From DAOPKN01 sp035391225 (GTDB taxonomy: Bacteria; Thermotogota; Thermotogae; MWEM01), in assembly GCA_035391225.1 (NCBI GenBank), contig DAOPKN010000002.1, positions 87,015 through 151,014 of the forward strand: DNA of 64,000 nt, given 5' to 3'. Positions within the stretch are counted from its first letter, which is position 1. Each line of letters starts with the position of its first letter. This document shows positions 1 to 6,632 of the stretch, piece after piece. Both the position numbers and the translations under genes were made by a program. Under the pieces are notes generated by a model. It did not search any database and was not told where the DNA came from. It worked only from the letters and a program-made list of their open reading frames with translations.

Positions 1-257
1 TAGAGATCGAGGTACTTCTTCCAAATATTGAAAACCGGTTGCACTTCCCCGATGGAAAAGTTGCGGATATCGAAGGAATGCACGAGACCCATCCAGTCAT
101 GGGAAAGGCTAAGGCTTCCGAATGCCCGAATCCCGGGTTCCAGAACCACACGGTCGTTTCGGACTTCCGCACCCAGCTCCAAGCTTCCCTCCCACCCCAG
201 AGCAGATGTGCACAGCAAAAGAAGAACCGCAAACAAGGCAAGAAAGATTTGTTTCAT
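1..257 (-). CDS. Secreted protein, N-terminal part only
   Basis: The start codon and first 85 codons are in the window; the rest lies beyond base 1. The product opens with MKQIFLALFAVLLLLCTSAL, a clear Sec signal peptide probably cut near residue 20. Alternating strand-like segments follow (SLELGAEV, LSLSHDW), which would fit a periplasmic or outer-membrane beta-rich protein. No family is recognised. Its ATG overlaps the TGA of the upstream YdcF-like gene by 4 bp (ATGA), so the two are probably translationally coupled in one operon. Confidence 0.6.
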   Translation of the reverse strand, partial: MKQIFLALFAVLLLLCTSALGWEGSLELGAEVRNDRVVLEPGIRAFGSLSLSHDWMGLVHSFDIRNFSIGEVQPVFNIWKKYLDL

Positions 258-1063
258 CGTGTTTTCATCTCCCCGGAAAGATGGTAGAAAACGATCCCGA
301 CCCATTCGTGCCACGCGCTGGCCAATGCGGAGAAGGCAGAAATCGAGGGAAGCCAGTCAAACCAATCGGTTGCAACGTCAAAGGAATAGTCACAAGGAAC
401 GGCCACCAGTTGGATCCCACGACCTTCCAGGAACGCGGAAAAAACCAACATGGCTCTTTTCATGTGGTTGGCGGACGTAACGAGGTACAGGGTTTTCACG
501 GAAGGGGGGAGAAGGGCCACCGATAACGCGGCGTTTTGCGCGGTGGTTTTCGCTTGGTTCTCCACGAAAACCAAGGAATCCGCAACGCCCCATTCGCGAA
601 GTTGCACAGCCATCGTTTCGGCAACGGGAGCAAACGCACCCCCCAAAAGGCCCCCGGTAACGAGGATGGGCCAAGAAGTCTTCTGGGACAGGGAAAACCC
701 GCAATTCAAGCGTGCCAAGCAAATGGGGTCCAGCACGTCACCCGTTTGCGAAGAGAAATGCACCGGGAAACCCGAAAGCTGCCCGGAGGAGAGCACCACG
801 ATCCAATTTTCGTCCCCATCCCCCTTCACAGCATCGTGCGAAAGGGTAAACGGGGGAAAGGCTCCTTCCAGGGTGCCGACAAGGGGACGCACGAAAACGG
901 GGGAGCTGGAAAGGTATACGACAAAAGCGATGAGGAAAACCCAAAGGGATTTCTTCCGCTCCTTTCGGAACAACCAAAAGAATAAGCCCCATGCCAGCAG
1001 CAACGAACAGACCAACCCCGGTAATTCCACGAAAGAGGCCACCACTTTCTGCAGAACGAACAC
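254..1063 (-). CDS. YdcF/ElyC-like DUF218 membrane protein
   Basis: About 269 aa. Two hydrophobic segments lie in the first ~60 residues, followed by a DUF218 domain with the family landmarks WIVVLSSG, LVTGG and a late TSANHMKRA segment. Members (ElyC, SanA, YdcF) are linked to envelope integrity and undecaprenyl-carrier or peptidoglycan metabolism, but the reaction here is unknown. I chose the GTG at 1063 because a GGTGGGG ribosome site precedes it and VFVLQKVV matches the usual family N-terminus. An ATG at 1099 and a GTG at 1135 are possible longer starts. It is followed by a partial secreted-protein gene with an ATGA overlap. Confidence 0.75.
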   Translation of the reverse strand: MFVLQKVVASFVELPGLVCSLLLAWGLFFWLFRKERKKSLWVFLIAFVVYLSSSPVFVRPLVGTLEGAFPPFTLSHDAVKGDGDENWIVVLSSGQLSGFPVHFSSQTGDVLDPICLARLNCGFSLSQKTSWPILVTGGLLGGAFAPVAETMAVQLREWGVADSLVFVENQAKTTAQNAALSVALLPPSVKTLYLVTSANHMKRAMLVFSAFLEGRGIQLVAVPCDYSFDVATDWFDWLPSISAFSALASAWHEWVGIVFYHLSGEMKTR

Positions 1064-1238
1064 CCTTTCCCCACCTTTCCGAAAGCGCTCATGCTCCATG
1101 ATCCCTGAACTCTTCGCGTCGCCGCAAAGCGGCACTACAAAAAAAGCTGCCTCCTACGAAAAGGGCCTACTCGAAAAAGCCAAGACCCAGGTTCGTAGCC
1201 AGTGAAGACAGGAGACAGCCAACATGGTATCCGCTTTG

Positions 1239-1247
1239 ATTGTACCA
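1239..1247 (-). promoter_or_regulatory. Possible extended -10 promoter, TGGTACAAT
   Basis: On the minus strand this reads TGGTACAAT, the extended -10 form seen elsewhere in the window. It would start transcription toward the YdcF-like gene with a leader of about 170 nt containing the GCCGC/GCGGC hairpin at 1121-1133. No good -35 is visible. Confidence 0.35.
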
Positions 1248-1456
1248 CAATCTCCCCGGGGGCTGTCCAAAGCGCATGTGCCCTGTTTCCACGTTTCGGA
1301 AAACGCGTTCTGCCCCAAATTCCTGGGGAAGGAACAAAACCAGGTACCGCGAGGGACGTTCATGCACCTTCTCTTTCCGAAAAAACACAAACTGCTTCCT
1401 TTGCTTTGGCGATCCTGGAGATACCCCGGTACCTACATTCCCAACGTTCCGAAAAA

Positions 1457-1549
1457 GAGCCGCACTGGGGTGCCGCGATCCCAAAGAGCAAGGACAGCAA
1501 CGTCATTGGTTCGGAGGTTTGCTGGGACCGCCGCAGCCCACTGCGGCTG
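1457..1549. repeat. Long inverted repeat, same family as array at 63.7 kb
   Basis: Two arms of about 26 nt (1457-1483 and 1523-1549) are imperfect reverse complements around a loop of about 40 nt. The left arm begins GAGCCGCACTGGGGTG and the right arm begins GGGACCGCCGCAGCCC. Both arm sequences recur near-identically in the tandem units at 63740-64000, so this is a dispersed REP/BIME- or MITE-like element. It sits just outside the 3' edge of the intron remnant. Confidence 0.75.
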
Positions 1550-1566
1550 TTTTCGAGAAGCTAAGG

Positions 1567-1680
1567 ATCGAGTAGGAGGCTACCCATTCGTAGGGTAGCC
1601 GTCCTCTCACACCACCGTGCGTGCCGTTCGCCGCTTCCATGTCCGCTGCTGACGTGTCGCACCTGGGCACGCCGAACGGT
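1567..1680 (-). mobile_element. Group II intron 3'-end remnant (domains V/VI-like)
   Basis: Read on the minus strand, the stretch has the hallmark 3' end of bacterial group II introns: GCACGGTGGTGTGAGAGG, then a domain VI hairpin with perfect 8-bp arms GGCTACCC/GGGTAGCC (1578-1600), then TCCTACTCGAT at the boundary near 1567. The 5' half of domain V is not clearly formed. There is no reverse-transcriptase frame before the next gene's promoter at 1918, so at most about 330 bp remain. It is most likely a decayed or 5'-truncated copy. The family assignment rests on recalled consensus, not on a covariance search. Confidence 0.6.
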
Positions 1681-1917
1681 TCGGGTTTGGCGCAGCCTTG
1701 CCCTGGGCGAGCCGTTGCGACTGCCGCGGTGGAAGCGGACTCTCCCCCTGAGGACATCTCTGGCTGGGAGGCAAAGCTCCACATGGGTAAGGGAAACACC
1801 ACGGAACCCAAGAAGCGGCGGTTCCTACTGGCTTGCGGGGGCTGCCGCAAGGGCCAGAGCCCGCAACAACACTTTCGCATGCGGGGGAAGTTCCCGCTCA
1901 TGCTCTGCATGGAGTTG

Positions 1918-1926
1918 TGATATAAT
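1918..1926 (+). promoter_or_regulatory. Extended -10 promoter, TGATATAAT
   Basis: TGA followed directly by TATAAT (1921-1926), about 39 bp before the GTG start at 1965. There is no convincing -35, as usual for extended -10 promoters. It probably drives the LiaF-like gene and perhaps the signalling genes behind it. Confidence 0.6.
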
Positions 1927-1964
1927 TACGCGATCGTTTTCCACTATGCGAAGGGAGTTACCTG

Positions 1965-2822
1965 GTGAAACTAGTCCTTGGAATCGCGGTTCTTCTCGGT
2001 GGTATTCTCATCCTTTTTGCCAGCAGTGGGATTCCAGCGTGGGGGAACCTGTTGGTCAATCTTTTCCTGTTTTGGCCCGTTTTCCTCGTGCTTGTCGGAA
2101 TCGGGATCTTGGCGTCCATGAAATCCTTCCGTTGGTTGCGATACGTGAACGTCGTGCTGGCCATGTGTTTCCTGCTTTTCCTCTTTTTGTATCCGGGGTC
2201 AAAGGTCTTTGAGACTTCGTCCGGTACGAACGCGTTCGCTTTCGCGGTGGAAAATTCCCAAAAGCTCCAAGTGGTTACCAGCCTGCCCGTGCTGGAGCTG
2301 GTATTGCGCGATGCCCCCTGTGCCTCCGCGTGCACCATTTCTGGCTTTTTTACCGGCGATCCCGATGCTGTCAAAATCGAAAACCGGGAAAACCGGTTGT
2401 TCTTCTCGCGCGTGGAGGACCGTTTTCGATGGGTTCCGGGTGTGCACCGCTTGGAATTGCAAATCCCTTCGGGAATGGAAGTGGAGATCATTTCCGATGG
2501 CCTTTACCTGGAAGCCAAGTTGGACTTCCACCGAAACCCCGTGCATACGATTGACGTGCGTACGGGGCTTTTTGGGTTGAATGGATCCATCGTGGAATTG
2601 GACAAGCCGCTCCATGTATGGGTGCGCAGCGTGGTCTTCCAATCCGACCTGCAGATCCCCCCGGGAAGCTCCTTCCTCTTCAAGGAATCAGGGGGAGCCC
2701 AGTTCTTGGACTTTGCTCCAGGGTTGCGTCGTTTCGAGGCCCCTTCCAGCATGTACCCTCCAGATTTCCTGGAGCTGTTCGTGGAAGCTGTTTTCATGAA
2801 AATCGACTTGGACACACTGTAA
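1965..2822 (+). CDS. LiaF-like membrane protein of unknown function
   Basis: 285 aa with a GTG start and a GGGAG ribosome site. The first ~80 residues form three to four hydrophobic segments in the arrangement seen in LiaF/LiaI-type proteins (short helices, then the WPVFLVLVGIGIL segment). The remaining ~200 residues look soluble and beta-rich. LiaF-type proteins act as membrane regulators of cell-envelope stress kinases. That role is only an analogy here, although the next genes do encode a receiver protein and a sensor kinase. The gap to the next gene is only 16 bp, so co-transcription is likely. Confidence 0.55.
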   Translation: MKLVLGIAVLLGGILILFASSGIPAWGNLLVNLFLFWPVFLVLVGIGILASMKSFRWLRYVNVVLAMCFLLFLFLYPGSKVFETSSGTNAFAFAVENSQKLQVVTSLPVLELVLRDAPCASACTISGFFTGDPDAVKIENRENRLFFSRVEDRFRWVPGVHRLELQIPSGMEVEIISDGLYLEAKLDFHRNPVHTIDVRTGLFGLNGSIVELDKPLHVWVRSVVFQSDLQIPPGSSFLFKESGGAQFLDFAPGLRRFEAPSSMYPPDFLELFVEAVFMKIDLDTL

Positions 2823-2838
2823 AGGAAGGTGAAGTAAA

Positions 2839-3459
2839 ATGGCAAGAATCTTGATTGCCGATGATTCCTTTTTGATGCGCAAGAACCTCAAAACCATCTT
2901 TTCCCAGGCAGGGCACGAGGTGGTGTCGGAAGCTAGTAATGGAAAAGCAGCGGTGCGTGCATACCGGGAAGTGCGACCTGACCTGGTCACCATGGACATC
3001 ACCATGCCCGTGATGTCGGGGATCGATGCTGTGAAAGAGATTATCGAAGAATTCCCGGACGCCTGTATCGTGATGATCACCGCGATCGATCAAAAGCACA
3101 TGGTGTTCCAGGCCATCAACTACGGGGCCCGCCATTACATCATAAAGCCCTTCAACGTCAGCAAAGTTTTGTCGGTTGTCAACACGGTACTGGACAACTC
3201 CGTCCCCGAACCCGAGAAGGACGCCTCGTACACTGTGGAAAAAAATGGCGAGAGGTATTGCATAACGATTCGTGAGCGTATCAGTCCCGAAACCCTGACC
3301 ATGATTTCCGGTACCGTCCAAGGTCTCCTGCTAACCCGACCCCAGGGTTTCCTGTTCGACCTCACTACCAACCCCTCTTCCGACGAAGTGTTCTTGCAGA
3401 TCAAGCCCCTGGTGCGCATGATCGAGGAAAAAGGTGGTAACGTGGACGTGCGCTTGTAA
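2839..3459 (+). CDS. CheY-like receiver fused to STAS-like domain
   Basis: 206 aa. Residues 1-120 are a complete receiver domain: acidic pair D8/D9, phospho-acceptor D53, T81 and K103 (YIIKPF). Residues ~130-206 resemble a STAS (anti-anti-sigma) fold, with a predicted central strand FLFDLT followed by a helix and the final NVDVRL strand. It carries no DNA-binding domain, so it probably acts through protein contacts. A strong AAGGAAGGTG ribosome site precedes the ATG. Only 3 bp separate it from the giant sensor kinase that follows, making that kinase the likely phosphate donor. The STAS call is moderate; the receiver call is firm. Confidence 0.8.
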   Translation: MARILIADDSFLMRKNLKTIFSQAGHEVVSEASNGKAAVRAYREVRPDLVTMDITMPVMSGIDAVKEIIEEFPDACIVMITAIDQKHMVFQAINYGARHYIIKPFNVSKVLSVVNTVLDNSVPEPEKDASYTVEKNGERYCITIRERISPETLTMISGTVQGLLLTRPQGFLFDLTTNPSSDEVFLQIKPLVRMIEEKGGNVDVRL

Positions 3460-3462
3460 GAT

Positions 3463-6400
3463 ATGCAGGGTTTTCGGGGTCTTCTTTCCAGGCTCAAACC
3501 CTACTCCGGCCTTTTCCTGGCGGGGTTGATTTTCTTTGGTCTTTTCTCTTTCTTCCTGTGGTTCGTGCATCCGGGTCGCGCTTACCAGGTTCCCGAGTGG
3601 AAGGTGCAGGTGGGGGAAACCCAGCTCACGCAAAACTTTCCCTACGACTTCACCGTGCGGGGCGGTTCGGAAATCGTTCTTTCCGCTGCCGTTCCCCCGC
3701 AGATGCAGACACTTGTGCTTCCCCAGGTGATCGCCGATCGTGTGGAAGTCCAGTTGAACGGCGAAAACATAGCGCTTTTCGAAGGGCACAGGCCATTCGA
3801 TAGCTGGTTTGTTCCCCGCTGGGTTTGCCTGGACGATTTCGTTTCCCCCGGAGAAAACCGCGTTACCCTGCGGGTGCAATCCCGTGGGCGCATACTCATG
3901 AGCCAAAGTCCCTATTTCCAGGACAGCGATCTGTTCCTGTATCGCTTGGAATGGTTCACGTTTTTCAACGACGAAGTAACGCTCATGGTAATGGGTATGT
4001 GTTTCCTTTTGGGCTTCCTTTTGATTTTCTTGGGAAGGTTGGTGCCCGATCACAAGCAGAGTTACGTTGCGATCGGCGTTTCGTGTTTCTTTATTGGTTT
4101 GGGTTTCTTGGAGAGCTTCTACCGCAAGCTGGTCCCCTTGGGATCCTTTTCGTGGATCTTGGAATCTTTGAAATACGTGTACCTTCTGCTGGCCACGTAC
4201 TTGATCATGTATGGCATCGAGTCATACCAGGACTTTTCCGCGCGCTTCTCGCGCAAGGTTCTTCTGGTAAACTTGGTGTGCCTGGGATTGAGTATGATCG
4301 GGTTCGTGCAAGCCTTTTTGTTCGCGATTTGCCTGGATGTCCTGCTGATGGTGTTCAACCTGGTGCGCAAGAAACAGTCCAAGTTTTCCCTTCCCGCCAT
4401 GCTTCTGGCACTCTCCATCCTGTACGAAATCGTGAAAGGGTTTTCCCTGCGGCTTCCCTCCTTTCCCATGCTAACCTATGGAACCTTTGCCATCACCTTG
4501 GGAAGTGGGTTTGTACTGGTTCGGGATTACCAGAAAACCCACCAGGAACTGCAAGCCACCTCTTCGGAGCTTTTTGCCTCCTACGAAGAGATGACAGCCA
4601 TGAACGAGGAATTGGAGAGTTCCTACCGGGAATTGGACAAGAAAGTGGAAGAACGCACACGGGAGCTCAACGTGGCCATTTCCTCGCTGCAAATGCTCAT
4701 GGACAATACCGATGACGGTTTTTTATCCTTCCAAAAAGACCTTTTGGTGGAACCGGTGTACAGCAAGGAATGCCGAACCATTTTCGGCTTCGACCTTCAG
4801 GGAAAGCACTTCCCTTCCCTGGTCTTTCCGAAAGACCCCGAGATGCATGGCTTCTTGGAGAGTATCTTCCCCCGCATTCTTTCCGAGGATAGCTTCCAAA
4901 GCCAGGAGATGTTAATTTCCCTCCTGCCGGAAGAGGCCCAAATCAAGGACAAAACGGTGATCTTCGAGTACCGTCTCATCGGTGGGGAGGGCGGTGTGAA
5001 ACGCATCATGGTCATCCTGCGGGACATCACCGAGAGAAGGCAACTGGAAAACAAAATCGAACGGGAACGCAACATTTTGAAAATGGTGGTGCACGTTCTG
5101 CGCAACCGCGAAGACTTCCTGGAAACCCTGAATGACTTCCAGGAATTCCTGGTGCATGGGGCCCACCAGATCGCCTCCCTCACGGTTGCCGGCGAAGACC
5201 GTTCCGCCATGCTGTTTCGCTCGATTCACACCTTCAAGGGCAACTTCTCCAATTTCGACTTGATGCACGTGGTGCAAGCGTTGCACCAGTTGGAAACGGA
5301 GATTTCCAAGCGTCAGCAAGAGTTGCAGGCAATGGATCCGGAGAAATGGGAAGCCTTTTTCCGCGAGTTTGGTTTAGGGCGGGCTTTGCAGAAGGACTTG
5401 GCCATCCTCAAGGAAAACATTTCGCCCGAGTTTTTCGACACACAGAGCCGCTGCATGATTCACCCGGATCGATTGGTTTCGCTGGAGCGCAAGATCAACA
5501 GCGAACTCCCCTCCCCCCTTTCGGAAGATATCATCGGGGAACTTCGGAAGATCCGCTACCAGTCTCTCAAGGAATTGCTGAACCATGTTCCTTCTTTCGT
5601 GAACCGACTGGCATTGCGTTTGGGAAAATTCGTCTACCCCGTGCGGCTGGAAGGCGAAGATGTCTTGGTAGACCGCGAGTATTTCAAGGGGTTGACAAAG
5701 GCACTGGTGCACGTTTTCCGTAACGCTGTGGACCATGGCATCGAAGGGATCGAAGAAAGGATTTCCAAGGGAAAACCCGAATACGGCAGCATTCGTGTGA
5801 TGATTCGCCTGCAGGGTCTATCGGTGGAGATCTGCGTGGAAGATGACGGAAGGGGCATTGACCTGGAGCAGGTACGCAGTCATGCCCTGAAAAAAGGGTT
5901 CCTGGGAAAGGAGTGCGACTCCGATCCCGCGACGAACCAGGCGCTGATCGATTGCCTTTTCGCGGATTCTTTTTCGACGCGGGAGCAAGTTTCCACCGTC
6001 TCCGGGCGGGGAGTAGGCCTTTCGGCCTTGAAAACGGAACTCCGAAAGATGGGCGGAGAAGCAACGCTGGAGACGGAAAAGGGCAAGTTTACGCGCTTTT
6101 GCTTTCGGGTGCCCCTGAACCAAATCAAGCCCAAGCGCATCTCGCCGGAGGAAATCCTCGGACCCTTGGTGCAGAATTCCAAGGAGTACCTGCGAAAGAG
6201 CGCCGCCATTCCGGAAAAGCACCTTGGGAAGTGGGAGACCCGGGAAGCGGATGTGGTGGACTTGCAAGCCTACTCCGCCTTTTTCACCATACTTGGTGCG
6301 GCGCGTAGCGTGTTCTGCATTTCCATGAACCACGAAATGGCCCATCGACTGGTGGATTCGTTCTCCCTCGAAGGCATTTCGAGCGGGGAAGAAACCCTGC

Positions 6401-6630
6401 TCCTGGAAGATGGGGTAGCGGAGATCGGCAACATCATCCTGGGAAATTCCTTGAAAAGCATTGCACCCGACGAGAATCTTGTCACGTTCCAATCACCCAT
6501 CACGATGCACACGATCTCGGGCAAGATCCGATCTGGGCAAAGCCGGGTGTTGACCACGCACTTCCACGACGGGGAAAAAACACTTTGCCTTTACCTCATC
6601 ACGGATTTCCCGGAGTACCAGGGAGGATGA
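3463..6630 (+). CDS. 7TM sensor with PAS, Hpt, CheA-type kinase and CheX domains
   Basis: 1055 aa. In order: a signal-anchor helix (~15-35) and an extracytoplasmic beta domain (~40-165); seven membrane helices (~170-350, 7TMR-DISM style); a coiled-coil linker with AMNEELESSY (~375-400); a PAS-like region (~410-520); an Hpt domain with phospho-His H589 in SIHTFKGN; a CheA-like ATPase with N754 (N box), DDGRG 794-798 and GRGVGL 848-853; and a C-terminal CheX-type domain with the E987/N990 pair in EIGNIILGN. Kinase and CheY-P phosphatase functions are thus probably in one polypeptide. The receiver-STAS protein 3 bp upstream is the obvious partner. The next gene shares the same linker and overlaps or abuts this stop codon. 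Confidence 0.85.
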   Translation: MQGFRGLLSRLKPYSGLFLAGLIFFGLFSFFLWFVHPGRAYQVPEWKVQVGETQLTQNFPYDFTVRGGSEIVLSAAVPPQMQTLVLPQVIADRVEVQLNGENIALFEGHRPFDSWFVPRWVCLDDFVSPGENRVTLRVQSRGRILMSQSPYFQDSDLFLYRLEWFTFFNDEVTLMVMGMCFLLGFLLIFLGRLVPDHKQSYVAIGVSCFFIGLGFLESFYRKLVPLGSFSWILESLKYVYLLLATYLIMYGIESYQDFSARFSRKVLLVNLVCLGLSMIGFVQAFLFAICLDVLLMVFNLVRKKQSKFSLPAMLLALSILYEIVKGFSLRLPSFPMLTYGTFAITLGSGFVLVRDYQKTHQELQATSSELFASYEEMTAMNEELESSYRELDKKVEERTRELNVAISSLQMLMDNTDDGFLSFQKDLLVEPVYSKECRTIFGFDLQGKHFPSLVFPKDPEMHGFLESIFPRILSEDSFQSQEMLISLLPEEAQIKDKTVIFEYRLIGGEGGVKRIMVILRDITERRQLENKIERERNILKMVVHVLRNREDFLETLNDFQEFLVHGAHQIASLTVAGEDRSAMLFRSIHTFKGNFSNFDLMHVVQALHQLETEISKRQQELQAMDPEKWEAFFREFGLGRALQKDLAILKENISPEFFDTQSRCMIHPDRLVSLERKINSELPSPLSEDIIGELRKIRYQSLKELLNHVPSFVNRLALRLGKFVYPVRLEGEDVLVDREYFKGLTKALVHVFRNAVDHGIEGIEERISKGKPEYGSIRVMIRLQGLSVEICVEDDGRGIDLEQVRSHALKKGFLGKECDSDPATNQALIDCLFADSFSTREQVSTVSGRGVGLSALKTELRKMGGEATLETEKGKFTRFCFRVPLNQIKPKRISPEEILGPLVQNSKEYLRKSAAIPEKHLGKWETREADVVDLQAYSAFFTILGAARSVFCISMNHEMAHRLVDSFSLEGISSGEETLLLEDGVAEIGNIILGNSLKSIAPDENLVTFQSPITMHTISGKIRSGQSRVLTTHFHDGEKTLCLYLITDFPEYQGG

Positions 6631-6632
6631 AG

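Larger units (their letters stand above)
1064..1964. other. Non-coding, repeat-rich spacer
   Basis: About 900 bp with no believable gene. The open frames here have odd composition, no ribosome sites and no recognisable motifs. It holds, in order, a small perfect hairpin (1121-1133), a minus-strand promoter candidate, a long palindromic repeat (1457-1549), a group II intron 3'-end remnant (about 1567-1680, minus) and the promoter of the next plus-strand gene. This is the only sizeable gene-free stretch besides the right-hand end. Confidence 0.6.

Noticed and set aside
1121..1133. GCCGC-AAA-GCGGC hairpin as a terminator
   Set aside because: There is no T run on the 3' side in either direction; on the minus strand the T-rich stretch comes before the hairpin.
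1167..1564. Small genes in the 1.1-1.6 kb spacer
   Set aside because: Several overlapping frames exist on both strands, but none has a ribosome site, motif or normal composition, and they run through the repeat and intron remnant.
1503..1910. A protein gene on the minus strand in the intron remnant
   Set aside because: The frame crosses the structured domain V/VI region and the palindrome; the low-complexity product has no reverse-transcriptase motif.
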